Positions 52,722 through 63,667 of a DNA stretch of 64,000 bases are shown here, piece after piece. The notes under the pieces were generated by a model. It was not told the DNA's origin and ran no database searches. It saw only the letters and a program-made list of their open reading frames with translations. The stretch is from positions 44,276,490 through 44,340,489 of the forward strand of contig NC_090709.1 in the NCBI RefSeq assembly GCF_040954835.1, read 5' to 3'. How positions within the stretch are numbered: position 1 is the first letter of the stretch; every line of letters begins with the position of its first letter. The DNA comes from Lepisosteus oculatus. Taxonomy: Eukaryota > Chordata > Actinopteri > Semionotiformes > Lepisosteidae. A program made the translations under genes and the position numbers.

Positions 52722-53063
52722 TTGTGCCATAAAAAAATAGTTGTACTTTGTCAATGGTCAGATAACTACACTAACCCCGAATTCACAGTTGCTACATCAG
52801 ACTGTTTGATGTGCAGGAGGGCTATCTGTCCAGGAACAGCACGTTACATAGTGTCTATGTTTTGGGGTGTCAACATTATTACGACCTTATTTGCTCAGGT
52901 GGACCACTGCCTTGCAGTAGTTTATCCTTATACTTACAATTGTTATATAACTAGGACTGTAGTTATAGATGTTTGTACTTTCTGTTGGTTTTACAATGAT
53001 TTCTTAATGATTCAGAACCTCGTTACTGTTGATGTTGTTGCAAAAATGAACACATATGGTTGA
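52722..53063 (+). CDS. Possible class A GPCR-like fragment
   Basis: A 113-codon frame. Residues 40-90 (GTARYIVSMFWGVNIITTLF, then AQVDHCLAVVYPYTYN and ITRTVVIDVCTFCWFYN) have the layout of the third membrane segment, a D-H-C in place of the usual D/E-R-Y/C motif, an intracellular loop with VYPY, and the start of a fourth membrane segment. This fits a rhodopsin-family receptor such as a fish chemosensory receptor, but no flanking frame supplies the other segments. It could be a receptor pseudogene fragment or chance. I cannot name a gene. Confidence 0.25.
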   Translation: MCHKKIVVLCQWSDNYTNPEFTVATSDCLMCRRAICPGTARYIVSMFWGVNIITTLFAQVDHCLAVVYPYTYNCYITRTVVIDVCTFCWFYNDFLMIQNLVTVDVVAKMNTYG

Positions 53064-53282
53064 TGCTCCAGGCAAAAATAATCACGTGAGTTCTGATGAA
53101 CGTGGAACTGTTCTTCATCGCTAAATACCAGATTGCTTGTTGTTATCTTCTGACATGAAATACTAATCAGTGGCATGCTTGCAAGAATTCACTTGGATGG
53201 TTGCAACGGCTCCGTGTAAACCAAAATATCACTGCCCCCCTCAGGATTTCAGATGCCCCCCTACAGATCATTCACCTGGCGC

Positions 53283-53354
53283 CAGTCCTGGGTATAATGA
53301 TGAACAAAGCTGCCTTGAAAGCAGTGAATCCGGGTGTGATTCCCACCTGATCCA
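53283..53354 (+). pseudogene. tRNA-Gly-type relic, anticodon TGA
   Basis: 72 nt. GGTATAATGATGAACA, the stem-loop GCTGC CTTGAAA GCAGT and the T arm CCGGG TGTGATT CCCAC follow tRNA-Gly(TCC). The anticodon is TGA (serine) instead of TCC, the result of two changes. The acceptor strands no longer pair well. Confidence 0.6.
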
Positions 53355-53469
53355 TCGACAAACGTTTTCCAATGAATCTTCGATCGATTTAAAAAAGTCT
53401 TGAAGCTGGTAGGCTAGGGAAGAAGCACTGTTTCAGTGCACTAAGGAAAATGTGCTACTGTGCTGTGTC

Positions 53470-53553
53470 GCTCCAGTAGCGCAATTGGTCAGGTTGGGGT
53501 GCTTTTAAAGCGGAGTTATGTCGAGGTTGTGAGTTCAATCATCACGTGGAGTA
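53470..53553 (+). pseudogene. tRNA-Ile(TAT)-type relic with intron, anticodon TTT
   Basis: 84 nt: GCTCCAGTAGCGCAATTGGT at the 5' end and GAGGTTGTGAGTTCAATC at the T arm match the intron-bearing tRNA-Ile(TAT). The loop reads CTTTTA then about 10 intron bases, so the triplet is TTT. Acceptor GCTCCAG/GTGGAGT has one mismatch. The T stem is broken (CATCAC). Confidence 0.65.
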
Positions 53554-53860
53554 GTTTCTGTTTTCAGCTACAGAAACTTGCTGTTGAATTTAAGTCTGTT
53601 CTTGTGTTGCTTTTTCCGCTCGATGGAGCTGTGTTAATGCAGGCACACCTGCTTCCACGTCAACTTATTTTATTGTTGCTCACAAACCAACACACTGCAG
53701 ACACCTCTGATATTGTCACTGCTTGTGGGCCACATGTTCCTGCTGTCAGCCTACCATGTTCATGCACATCTAGAAATATTACTGTTACAGTATAGGAGCG
53801 AACAAACAAAATGAAAGCACACCAAGTTTAAAAAGGTCAAAATGTGTCAAAGCCCTTCCT

Positions 53861-53942
53861 CGACGAGGATGGGGTTCAAACCTACTTGTGCAGAGTATCA
53901 TGTACTAAGAGAAGAGTGCTTTAACCACTAGGCCACCTCCAT
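53861..53942 (-). pseudogene. tRNA-Ser-type relic, triplet CTT
   Basis: 82 nt. The 3' part (ACTCTGCACAAGTAGGTTTG, then AACCCCATCCTCGTCG) and GTGGCCTAGTGGTTAA match tRNA-Ser(GCT). The anticodon loop is CTCTTAG, giving CTT. The anticodon stem no longer pairs, and the 5' acceptor ATGGAGG fits the 3' strand poorly. Confidence 0.65.
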
Positions 53943-54381
53943 ACACACTTTAGCCCCTTCCGGACACGAGTTGGCCTCTTTCCCCATACTCGAGGGTAAT
54001 TTTCCACTTCCACCTACAATTTCAACATTTACCTTGTGAGATGTCAAACCACAGAGCCTGTGCTGCGCTTCAGTGTTAGCTGTAGTGGACAGCCCATTGA
54101 ACATAAAAAGCATATTGAACTCCTTTGACATAAGCCATTTCTTGTCACTTTGCTCAGCGAGCAGGCTCAGCGCACACTGAATGCAGGTGTCTCAGAGCAA
54201 TTGAGATGTGTCCAAGTGGCTGTAAAAGGGATATCTGATGCCAAGGCTTAGTTCACTGGTTGGAGTATTCTCGGTCGCATTTAATGGCAACGTCATGGCA
54301 ACATCAGCTCAAACCACCAAATGGAGACGGGCATGCCGACAAGCTGACCCTGCTGATGCAGGATTAACACTAGGATGCGAG

Positions 54382-54455
54382 AATGCTGTGGCTTAGTTGG
54401 TTAAAGCACCTGCCTAGTAAACAGGAGATCCTGGGGTTGAGTCCCAGTGGTGCCT
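54382..54455 (+). tRNA. tRNA-Thr(AGT), lightly decayed
   Basis: 74 nt with a perfect D arm (TGGCTTAGTTGGTTAAAGC), anticodon stem CCTGC/ACAGG, loop CTAGTAA (AGT) and 3' end GGTGCCT. The T loop reads GTTGAGT instead of TTCGAAT, which hurts the B box, and the acceptor AATGCTG/TGGTGCC has two A-C mismatches. It is the only Thr(AGT)-type copy here that still carries the threonine triplet. Probably a recent pseudogene. Confidence 0.65.
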
Positions 54456-54696
54456 GTCTTGCCACACAGTTTATCATTATGGACAGCAACATGCTTCTAC
54501 ATTAAATTTAATGGAAGTGTTCATTTAATTTTTGGAGCAACTTGTTTTTTAAAAAATCCATACAAATTGCAAAAGATAAAATACTCATCTGTTTTGTCAG
54601 TGCAGAGGAATTAGTGCCAGCTGGCAAGGAAACGAAAAAGATTTTTTTGTCTTTAGCCAAAAACCTGTGAATGTAGAAGAAAGGTGATGTGCGTTA

Positions 54697-54770
54697 GTTT
54701 CTATGGCACAGTCAGTCAGCGTATCCTTCAGTTAAACATAACGTTGGTAAATCAAAAGTCCCCAGAGACG
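54697..54770 (+). pseudogene. tRNA-Asn(GTT) relic, full length
   Basis: 74 nt, GTTTCTATGGCACAGTCAGT at the 5' end, loop CAGTTAA retaining GTT but with A at position 33, and acceptor end CCAGAGACG. The T loop AATCAAA lacks the B-box core. Confidence 0.65.
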
Positions 54771-55010
54771 CATTTCAAATTAATCCGACCTCAACACCGT
54801 CTCCCCTAAATGTGATGGGGTTTCTTTGGATATCCTTAAGCATCCTGATAGTTGCAGAGATTTCAAACTTTTGGCACAAGTCAAACTACAAGAAGTTAAT
54901 AGTTGAGCGCCTAAGTCAATATAACGGGAATGTGACTATGTAAACTTAAATAGTATTCAAAATATTGCAATTTTGTTGTAGTTTAAAAAGATATTTTAGC
55001 TGGGGATCCT

Positions 55011-55254
55011 CAAATGATGAGAGTAGAAAAGAGAACTATTCGACACCATCAGGAGTGCTTAACATGTGATAAAAGTGTTTTTTAATCACAAAGTGAAAAT
55101 AGTGAATTTGTCTTTCACTTAGGCGTTCATTAAAAGCTCATTAAACAATGAAGGAGAGGCTCGTGTTCCGAATTCTCTTCGTGTCTCATTGTCTTGCTTT
55201 GATTTTTAAAATGTACACTGTTGGCTATTCACTCTTCCTAACACAATTAAAGAG
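55011..55254. other. No gene seen
   Basis: No motif found between the module and the Ala fragment. Confidence 0.4.
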
Positions 55255-55313
55255 CCGAGTTTAGTTCAGAGGTAAAGCATCTCATGCATCGTTTTCTATC
55301 ACCAGCATCTCCA
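55255..55313 (+). pseudogene. tRNA-Ala relic, internally deleted
   Basis: GTTTAGTTCAGAGGTAAAGC matches the D arm and A box of tRNA-Ala, and GCATCTCCA is its 3' end. About 13 bases between the anticodon and T arms are missing. Confidence 0.5.
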
Positions 55314-55571
55314 CTCTGGATTTCTTTTTAAGCGCGATATCTTTTCTGTGATTTTTTTTCGTTTGAATTCCCTCATGTGTGAATTTCAGCGCGACACATA
55401 AACTCGTTTGTCTGTTTTAAAGAGATGCAATTTTTAAAACAGACAAAATGAAAGACTGTTTAACTAAATACACATAGAAAGCGTGCACCTAATTGAGAAA
55501 ATTTGGACTGGGGCAATTTATTATTGTAGCGGCGCAAGGTCACAGTGGTGCACTTGAGGAATGCGGTACAA

Positions 55572-55632
55572 GGGCCAGTGGTGCATTGGATAACGCATCT
55601 GATTACGGATCAGGAGACTGTAGGATCGTAAT
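55572..55632 (+). pseudogene. tRNA-Arg(ACG) relic, 3' truncated
   Basis: GGGCCAGTGGTGCATTGGAT and the anticodon arm TCTGA TTACGGA TCAGG keep ACG. After the start of the T arm (CTGTAGGATCG) similarity to tRNA stops, so the 3' acceptor strand is lost. Confidence 0.7.
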
Positions 55633-57061
55633 GCTCTTAAACCCAGTACCATAACCGTAGTGTGTTCAGTCCTACACAACCTTTCTATCGACTGAATAAG
55701 CCTCCTGTTCCATCTCCATCTTCTTCCCACACATTCCGGCTATTTCAGCACCGTTATTGTTGGACCACAGTCACAGATACGTAAGGGACACTATTCTGAA
55801 GAACCGTCTTAAATAAATAATGTTGCAAAAGGTAACAATAAGGGTTTCTTAATGTAACCTTACATTTGGCCGTACAATACAATTTTCTGTACCCTCAAAA
55901 AACTAAAAAAAAAATCTTACTGCTTTCTCCTGAGAAACACAAGTTTAGTGTCAAATCACAATAAATAATACAACAAATATACTAAATTAACACCCAGATA
56001 TGACAACACACAGCTATGACAGAACACATTGAAGACTTAAAAGCCCTTTAACTTTTTATTTCCTTAATTTCCATTCTCTTCCCTCCCCAGGATAACTGAA
56101 AACTAACTATAATAAAGACTGTATATGCATTACTTGTAATACAGCTACTAATAAAGATATACATGGAAGTTAATTATTAATAAATAACACTTTTATTTAT
56201 TTAACACTTTACGTGTAATGATAACATTCATTGTGAATATTTGTGGTGTCTGGAAAGCAATTTTAGTTAAATATAATAATAATTTTCCAGCAAGTGGTGC
56301 ATAACCTTGTTACTTAATGAGTACATTATTTCCATTACATTCAAGACAGTTCTAATGTGATCAATTGTTCTGCTTAGTCCGCTACTGAGTTGCTTAAAAC
56401 CTATGAAGAGGTGGTTTAAGCTAGACTACTAATGCAGTAACATCTAACGGGCAGCAGCTGTTATTTTAGGTTTGTTGCAATTGAGAACAGGTTTAGTACT
56501 GAGTTGCTGACAAATTTCAGCGGAGTTTATTGAATATAAGTTTATTGCAATTGACCCATTGTAGCTACCAATCAGCAGCAAGGAAAAACAAACTTCACTT
56601 GTGCCTGTCAAAATAAAGGAAACAGAGTAGTAGTTTATGTGGTAATTTCAGGTACTGTACAATGTAAGAACTAATGTTAACTACTCCCATAGTAATGCGT
56701 GGGGTCCTATCAATAGAAAAAAACAATTGTTGTAACCCGAAAAAACAACAAACACAAAACAAGAAGTCTTCCAGGAACCTAGGTAAATCCCGGTCGTTGT
56801 CTAACAACTACGAAAAAAAAAACCAAACGCAACAATTTCAAAAGAAAAAGAACATTAAAAACAAATCTGGGGAACAACAAAAACACAGAGTCTAATGCGA
56901 GAGCTTTTTCAAGTCTTCAGTGCTCCTCTCGTCTCAGTAGACCTCTCTCATATATTTGTGTACAGGTCAGCTGGAGATACACAGCTGATGGTAATTTAAG
57001 TAGGGAGCTGCGTCAGCATGCATGGGCTTCAAAGGAAAAACAGTTGCTTTCAGTAGCTAAA
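55633..57061. other. No gene seen
   Basis: AT-rich sequence; a Lys/Asn/Gln-rich frame at 56,674 reflects A-rich DNA. CTGCGTCAGCATGCATGGGC near 57,008 is a fragment of the repeat found at 22.7 and 29.2 kb. Confidence 0.45.
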
Positions 57062-57155
57062 GACACTAGGTGAGGCTTGAACTCACAACCTCGGCATGAC
57101 TCCGCTGTGCACTACTGTATAAGTACCGCGCGCTGACCGATTGCGCCACTGGAGC
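57062..57155 (-). tRNA. tRNA-Ile(TAT) with intron
   Basis: This 94-nt gene starts GCTCCAGTGGCGCAATCGGT. The anticodon arm reads CGGTA CTTATA, then about 20 intron bases (CAGTAGTGCACAGCGGAGTC), then ATGCCGAGG, the canonical position and size of the tRNA-Ile(TAT) intron. The T arm is GTGAG TTCAAGC CTCAC, with a perfect B box and A box. Only the 3' acceptor strand CTAGTGT departs from the expected CTGGAGC, leaving two mismatches. It decodes AUA. It is the best preserved of the two Ile(TAT)-type loci in the window and may be active. Confidence 0.8.
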
Positions 57156-57224
57156 TGTGCAAGTCGTGCTCCTCATACAGACTGACGCTGCAGAAACACA
57201 GGGTGAAAACGGTTTCGGTTGTGG

Positions 57225-57600
57225 ATCCATCTATACATGGGGAACACTAAAATAGCAAGGAAAATACAAGAAAAGAAACTGAAAGAATTGTGCTAACAGC
57301 AAAGGGGGACGGAGGGAGGTGGTCGGACAAGTAAATCAGCCTGGCAGATTATTTGTATCGACATTTTTTGAGTCAATCAGCAAACAGATTTCTCTTCATG
57401 TGCCTTAAACTGTGCAGTTTGTATCTTCGTTGTAGATAGGTTTCTTCAGAAGTCCAGTAAACTGACAATAATGGAGAACTAGCTGACGCACCCCGTCGTG
57501 AAGACCCTCTGTAAGGTGATTACACGTTTCATTTTCAAGTCGCCTCCTTGACACGCAATTGCAGCCCGGACACTGAGAGAAAGCAGGAGAAATGGCTTCA
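57225..57600 (+). repeat. Dispersed segment E2
   Basis: Second plus-strand copy of 43,560-43,930. Confidence 0.7.
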
Positions 57601-57729
57601 ATTTCAATGTGAAAGCGCAGTACAGGCTCGACGGCTTCACATCTCCCATCAATCAAATAAAATTGCAGTAAAGCCATCTAAATATGACTCTGAAGTACTG
57701 GGAAAGATGATTATTTTGAGCGTGCCTCC

Positions 57730-58215
57730 CAGGGTCTGCTACGAGGCTGAAGTTACAGTAGCTTCTTATTCACCAGCTTCTTATGCGTGTTTTTCGTTCC
57801 ACCTTAAATGGTGCTGCTGTGATGTTATGTCACCTTTCGCCTGTAGATGGCTCTCTTCAATCAGTACTAATCCGGCTGGAATACTGTAGACATCTTCACT
57901 GAAAGGGAATATCCAAATAGCGACTGTCCAAATTATATTTTTGTATGGAATATATTTCAGAAAATCGCAAACCAATTTTAAAAACTCACCACAACACGGA
58001 CTTACACTGGGAAAAGGTGATTGCACTTTCTGCTTATTGCTACGGCCTTCCCCCCGATTATGAAAATGTCTCACAGTTCTGACACCGCCGTGTGAAAGAC
58101 AATGTAACAGACTATCAAAATCCTGAAGTACAAGAAATTTTAATGCACCAGTTTCTTTAAATATGACCCTCTGATCCTGGCATGTCAGAATACATTTCGA
58201 AAAAGTATGGCACCA
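57730..58215 (+). repeat. Duplicated segment D2
   Basis: Second copy of 28,290-29,000. A 172-codon minus frame overlapping it (57,781-58,299) is the longest in the window but lies across repeat boundaries and has no known motif. Confidence 0.65.
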
Positions 58216-58309
58216 ATCGCACGAATTGCAATGGCACAAATTGTTGAGAATATCACTGACCTTGCCGATATTTGCAGGGGATACGAGTGTTTTGCACATG
58301 TTGAACTAC

Positions 58310-58520
58310 GACACGTCAAAATTGAGCTCCTTAGTCAATATCACCGGGAATGTCCAATAATGACGAACATCAGTAGCTTCAAGGAAACTTAGACTCGCAC
58401 ATGGAGTTTTATCTTCGAATGGAGGTTGGGAGAATTCATTTATACTCTCGTTGCTCATTAGCTAAACTATTTAAAAAATATATGACACAGATTTGTTCGA
58501 GAAAATTGTAATCGCCTTAA
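58310..58520 (+). repeat. Asn-module fragment, copy M7
   Basis: Shares CTAAGTCAATAT-type text, ACGAACATCA and GACACAGATTTGTTCGAG with M1 near 27,410-27,560. Confidence 0.6.
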
Positions 58521-58810
58521 AGAGAGTCTTCTTGGAGATGTGTACCAGCTAGCTCTCCACTGTCAATTGACAGGACTTTAGAAGAACATGTTCTCATACA
58601 ACCAACATACAAATTACACATCTTAAGGAACATGAAGAGAAATCCGTGTACTAAATAACATAAAACTGTCGCTGCAACTTATCACCAAGCTATTTTATGT
58701 GTCTGACCACCTCTTTCCTACTTTGCAGCGAGCACAAATCTTTCTGTTTCTTCATCGCTATTTTACTGTCTCCTTCCCCTATGTGGAGATGGATCCACAG
58801 CCGAAACTTT
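58500..58810 (-). repeat. Dispersed segment E3, inverted
   Basis: Reverse copy of E1/E2 (CCACCTCTTTCCTACTTTGC on the plus strand). Confidence 0.7.
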
Positions 58811-59015
58811 AGGTCAGTTCCTTTTACTCTGTCCGATTGAAAGAGCTGTATTAAAGGCACTCCCATCTCTGCAGGAAAGTTATTGCTGCTCTCAACACAA
58901 TATACTGCAGCCAAATATAGCGATACTGTCACTGCCTGTGGGCCACGTGTTCCTGCTGTCAGTCTATTATGTCATGTTCATCCACACCCAGAAACATTAC
59001 TGCTGGAGCACAAGA

Positions 59016-59088
59016 GTTATATAGGCGCAGTCCATAGAGCAAGAATCTCTTAATCTCAGAACTGTGGGTTCAGCCCCCACATTGGGTC
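59016..59088 (+). pseudogene. tRNA-Lys(CTT) relic
   Basis: 73 nt. The anticodon loop CTCTTAA with 3' stem TCTCA and the T arm GTGGG TTCAGCC CCCAC match tRNA-Lys(CTT). The 5' acceptor GTTATAT and D arm are changed, the A box is lost and the 5' anticodon stem does not pair. Confidence 0.65.
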
Positions 59089-60099
59089 CCTCTGTGTCAA
59101 TTTCATCCCCCCAATCCTCCTAGCATGACCTGATGGCGTAACAGTGATACCCAGTACCCAGCGTAATTCAGCTTTCTTTCCACTTGATTCAGATTTTGAT
59201 CTGAAATCATCGGCCGAACAAGAGTTTGTCTAAATCGAGGGAGATCTGCTCACAAGCAAGTATTAAACACTTCAGCATTTACTGTTCGAATACCACAGTT
59301 TGTCAAAACACTGCCGCTTCTTAAGCTAATAAGTAACGGTTTTTGAGCACGCATTGTATTGTTAATGCTTATATTAAAAAAGCATAAATTCACATAGTGG
59401 AATTTGGACTGAACAAAGTAGTCCAGCCCCTTTACAACATTACATACCCACTGATTAAAGCTTAAAACAACAGCAGCAATAATGACAACAACATGTTTGG
59501 AGTTCGGCATTTCATTTATTCTGCGGAAACATCGTATCGGAATGAACTGCCCGAGATAAAAGAGTAATTGCGGCTTCAGATCGTTTTTACAGAGCATTGC
59601 GTTGTTCTGTTCATGCTGACTACACGCTTTAGATTTGTCATTTACTGCAGGCGTTGCTTTTCCAGGTTTTTCTGAAATTCCTCGCATTTGAGCCAGCACT
59701 AAAACATTTCATTCCCGTCGCTGAATACATCGTGGAAACGGTATTTGCAACGGAATGCTGTCACACATGAAACATTTTCGTTATTCGGTTCTGAAGTTTG
59801 AAAATGAAAATAAAACGGGGGTCACTTCATAGGCTTGAAAGAAGTCCAAGCAGCATAAAAACCCGCGAATTCTCACAAAGGCTGCACCTTTCTTCTGCTG
59901 CTTTTATAAATCTGCCTTAAACATTTGAATGCATACCTTACTGCTGCTAATCACATTCACGTGTTTACGAAGCTTTTTTCTGTCCGTTATGTTTTTGCTA
60001 AGCAGTTTCTCCGTTTTCCTCGTACTGTGATTGTCAGCGAGCACAACAAGACTGAAACAGTGTAAAGGCAGGTAAAAAAGACAGGGTAAAACGCCTGAT
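59089..60099. other. No gene seen
   Basis: A 149-codon minus frame (59,250-59,699) has no recognisable domain, no coding-type composition by eye and no partner exons; I leave it uncalled. Confidence 0.4.
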
Positions 60100-60191
60100 T
60101 GTCGGGAGTGGGATTTGAACCCGTGCCTCTATTTGGAGAGTGAAACACGAAGCTGTGAATTTGCTGTTTTAAACCGCTCGACTATCCTGAA
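60100..60191 (-). pseudogene. tRNA-Leu relic (CAG/CAA type), possibly with intron
   Basis: 92 nt. TTCAGGATAGTCGAGCGGTT, the variable arm CTCTCCAAATAGAGG and the T arm GGGTTCAAATCCCACTCCCG match tRNA-Leu of the GTCAGGA class. The anticodon region is too altered to read with confidence (TTCAC), and the length suggests intron remnants. The B box is good. Confidence 0.6.
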
Positions 60192-60319
60192 GAAATAGGT
60201 GCTGACTGCACCAGTCGCATCCGATTTTCCGTAATTTTAGGACGATTGATATGACTGGACTAACACAATTTGTGGCGTTTAGCATGACATGGAAAACGGT
60301 ACCGGAGTTTTTGGGTCCG

Positions 60320-60766
60320 GACTACCAGACTCAGAAAGTTTTTACCCCCGCACTATCAAACTGTTAAACTCCCAGCCTCTCTCACTCTCACCTGACCTCT
60401 CACCTATGATCTGAACCTCACAGTGCCTTCTTTCTTACCAAAAACCCAAACACACATTGAAAACCTATCTCTACCATACATGTCAAAAGCTCACTCCCCA
60501 TCATTTCTATCCCTTTATTTCATTCTTTTGATGCGTGTTTTTGCACATAACCTGTTACCTTTTTGTTGTTTTGCACGCTGCCTGTTGTTTTTTGCACATC
60601 GGCTGTTGTCTCTCTCTTTCTTTTGTTATACAATTGTATTGTTGTTGTGTTTTTTTCTTTGTACTACTTATGTCCGAGAGCTAGCTAAATAGCATTCCGT
60701 TATACCATATACCTGTGTATGAGTATAATGACAATAAACTTGAACTTGAACTTGAACTTGACATAG
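60320..60766 (+). mobile_element. LINE 3' end with TTGAAC tail
   Basis: The start translates to PDSESFYPRTIKLLNSQP, the C-terminal FYPR-IKLLNS type motif common in fish non-LTR retrotransposons. The UTR ends ATGACAATAAACTTGAACTT with about four TTGAAC repeats, a typical LINE tail. It is 5' truncated, and the clade (Rex1, CR1/L2 or Jockey-like) is not settled. Confidence 0.7.
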
Positions 60767-61128
60767 TCTTGCAGGCAGTATATTATTTTATCGTTTACTC
60801 GTTTAAAAAAACACGGTCTTCTCGTTCCTAAGTCAGATTTTTTGTGCTTTCGAACGTTACTTCCAACGTGGACTGACAGCTCACCAGATCTGTTTGTGAT
60901 CAGACCATGGAGTCGGGGGCTGTACCAAGCGCACGTTCCTTCCCAATGCTGAGGCGATCATTCGGAAGATGGGTGTGAAGAGAAACAAGCTTTGTTGACT
61001 AAAAAACAAGGCAGGATATGCAAGAATACTAATCACTGGCGACAGTTATGTTCTCTTACTATTGAGATCCCTACATTGCGAGTTTTTTTAAGACTTTGAA
61101 ACTAAAGGAAAGCGGTGACAAGTGGAAC
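60767..61128. other. No gene seen
   Basis: A short transposase-like phrase is possible near 60,870 (GACCATGGAGTCGGGGGCTG context) but unsupported. Confidence 0.35.
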
Positions 61129-61200
61129 TGGCACGAGTGGGGCTTGAACCCACGCTCTTCGGTTTACGAGACCGACGCCTTACCACTTGGCCACCGCGCC
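61129..61200 (-). tRNA. tRNA-Thr(CGT)
   Basis: This 72-nt gene, GGCGCGGTGGCCAAGTGGTA at the 5' end, matches vertebrate tRNA-Thr(CGT). The acceptor GGCGCGG/TCGTGCC pairs throughout with two wobbles. The A box is TGGCCAAGTGG, the anticodon arm TCGGT CTCGTAA ACCGA is perfect with triplet CGT, and the T arm is GTGGG TTCAAGC CCCAC with a good B box. It decodes ACG. The first T-run of four or more on its strand (plus AAAAAA at about 61,001) is roughly 120 bases past the 3' end. It looks functional and contrasts with the Met-derived CGT loci of the array. Confidence 0.92.
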
Positions 61201-61299
61201 TTCGCGGAAGCATGGGAATAAGGTTGTTCAAATTATTTTTTTCTGAATCTGGTTTACATCGCCAAATGTAAACCGGAGGCAGCAACAACAATAAAAGGG

Positions 61300-61520
61300 A
61301 TACTTGTCCTTAAACTCGGACGTGATGTTCTGCAGACATGTGCACAATGTCCTGTTTTCTTGCAGTGTAGACATTTTGCTGTTCACGCTCCGCATTCATC
61401 TGCTTTGTGCATTCTTAGTCCGCACCTGTAACATTTAATGTCAGCCGTCCCCTGTTCTTCTATTTCTCTAGCATGACTGCGTCCTGCTGCTCGGCTTTTG
61501 TTTGTAAAGTTTGAGCGAGC
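61300..61520 (+). repeat. Trp-module fragment, copy T3
   Basis: Shares ACTCGGACGTGATGTTCTGC and following text with 63,290-63,440 and, less well, with 30,880 and 51,995. No tRNA retained. Confidence 0.65.
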
Positions 61521-61559
61521 GCCCCGTTCAGTGTCACTTTGTCACTGTGGTCAGAAAGC

Positions 61560-62090
<531 letters not shown>

Positions 62091-62479
62091 AAGCTAAACG
62101 AAAAGTCCGAAAATTCAGAAGTTCGTTTCTACCAGTAAGAGAACTAAAATCTGCACTGCACTCGCTTTGAGTCCGTCAAGCACTCATCTCTCGTCGCCTT
62201 CAATGTTGTGTATCTTAATAAAGAGACGTTTTTATATTATTTTAACTATTTTGTTAACTACACAGATCACGCCCTTACACCATATATTCCTGCCTTCTAC
62301 TCTCTCGTTCTGTTGTCTGGCGATGTCTACTCACTATACTACATTTAGCATGACTTCTTGTTGCAGTTGAGCTCAAAGCTGGAGATGATCTCCATATTCT
62401 ACCGCACTATCTAGTCCGAAACGTAGTACACAGTACATACTTTTTTAAGTGAAGTCAGGTTGTTAAAAAATTAAACCAG
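62091..62479. other. No gene seen
   Basis: Short plus frame of 67 codons, no motif. Confidence 0.4.
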
Positions 62480-62552
62480 CGCCCTGTCACAGAAACGTAC
62501 CCCCAGTCTCCCGCGCAACAAGCGGGGGTACTCAGCACTATACTAAAGAGGA
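62480..62552 (-). pseudogene. tRNA-Asp-type relic, anticodon GTT
   Basis: 73 nt. TTTAGTATAGTGCTGAGTAC and the stem CCCGC/GCGGG belong to tRNA-Asp(GTC). The loop TTGTTGC gives GTT, an asparagine triplet. The T loop (GTACGTT) and the 3' acceptor are badly altered, so no B box remains. Confidence 0.65.
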
Positions 62553-63289
62553 GCGCTTGTCTGCAGCTGAGCGTCAGCTCTGTTTACTGTCAGCAGTCAT
62601 TGCCTCATTTCCAAAGACTTTTTCACCTGCTCTCAGCTTTTAAAGACAGTCATAAACGCTCAAGAAGTAATTCATGTCAGTTGGAAGTCTTTTTCTGTTG
62701 TCTCAGCTCTTGATAAAGAAAAACCGTGCGTGGGAGACTCCCTCTCTGAAGAAGTTTGCCGTCACCCTGCGAGGGAGAAGAGCCATCAATCACCGAGGCA
62801 ACCACTGAGACAGTTAACATTAAACACGTGAAATGCGAGATGTTGTGATTTTTTTCCCGCTTAAGGCTTCTATCGTTTCTACTCTAATGAGAAAGACCTC
62901 TTTATTAGAAGTGAGATTTTAACAAACGTCTCCAGGGTTAACTGCGACCTGAACGCAACGCCTAAGACCATAGCAGCGCTCAATAAAAATGATCAGAAAC
63001 CGAAAGCGCTTCCTATCCGGATCAGTATATTCCGATACCACTGGTTCTACCGAAGAAATAAGAAAAGCCGAACTCAAAGCACTGTGTTGCCATTACGGGT
63101 ACTCTGTCTGCAGCTGCTTTAAGATCTACTCACACCGTGTTGCCATTAAGGCTACCTAGTTAAAAAAACTTATCGTCACCTTTTTGAACGTGATTATTAG
63201 ACACCCGTTAAATCTTCACCGAGGTTTCTTGAGAGATCGTTCAGCGAGCGAGTAATAAAAAAATACGTCGCTTCCAACCTCTGCTGTCA
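62553..63289. other. No gene seen
   Basis: CACCGTGTTGCCATTAAGG and TGTGTTGCCATTACGGGTAC, about 50 bases apart near 63,100, form a short local direct repeat. No gene or tRNA box found. Confidence 0.4.
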
Positions 63290-63440
63290 CTGTAAACTCG
63301 GACGTGATGTTCTGCAGATGTGCAGTGTGCCTTTCCTCTTGTCATATTCAAGAGTACTCACTGTGTGAGCTCCTCACTGCGTGTTCTGTACTCTACTGTG
63401 ATTTAATTTAGATGATTACGTGGAGTAGAGTGACAAGATC
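63290..63440 (+). repeat. Trp-module fragment, copy T4
   Basis: AACTCGGACGTGATGTTCTG onward matches 61,315 and 52,000-52,120; 170 bp later lies the Lys gene on the other strand. Confidence 0.7.
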
Positions 63441-63545
63441 TACTTGAACATTTTCGGTTTGTGAAATGAAACACTAAATACACTACTGTAAATACAAGTA
63501 ATGGACATTTAAAATAACCACAGTACAGCTAGAAGAGTGAAAGAT

Positions 63546-63549
63546 AAAA
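63546..63549 (-). terminator. Candidate Pol III terminator for tRNA-Lys
   Basis: TTTT on the minus strand, 45 bases past the tRNA 3' end; the nearest T-run of four. Confidence 0.45.
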
Positions 63550-63594
63550 GACTATTTAGAATGACATTCACAATAGACTTAAGAACAGCACAAC

Positions 63595-63667
63595 CGCCCG
63601 AACAGGGACTTGAACCCTGGGCCCTCAGATTAAAAGTCTGATGTTCTACCGACTGAGCTATCCGGGC
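63595..63667 (-). tRNA. tRNA-Lys(TTT)
   Basis: This 73-nt gene starts GCCCGGATAGCTCAGTCGGT and matches vertebrate tRNA-Lys(TTT) with about two differences. The acceptor GCCCGGA/TTCGGGC pairs, the A box is TAGCTCAGTCGG, the anticodon arm CAGAC-TTTTAA-TCTG carries TTT, and the T arm is CAGGG TTCAAGT CCCTG with a perfect B box. One D-stem base is changed (AGAACATC for AGAGCATC). It decodes AAA/AAG. A 105-codon minus frame crossing it (63,509-63,826) contains the RIAQSVEHQTFNLR peptide that arises whenever a tRNA-Lys gene is translated by accident, so no protein is called. Confidence 0.93.

Larger units (their letters stand above)
54145..55010 (+). repeat. Thr-Asn tRNA module, copy M6
   Basis: The most complete plus-strand module: the upstream block shared with M2 (CTGAATGCAGGTGTCTCAGA), Thr at 54,382, a 241-bp spacer, Asn at 54,697 and the downstream block. 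Confidence 0.75.

Noticed and set aside
57781-58299. 172-codon minus frame, the longest in the window
   Set aside because: It spans a duplicated non-coding segment whose other copy (28.3-29.0 kb) does not keep the frame, and it has no recognisable domain.
59250-59699. 149-codon minus frame
   Set aside because: No domain, signal or splice context; composition looks non-coding.
61088-61291. 67-codon minus frame with GGQVVRRRSRKP
   Set aside because: It is read through the Thr(CGT) tRNA gene; no protein evidence.
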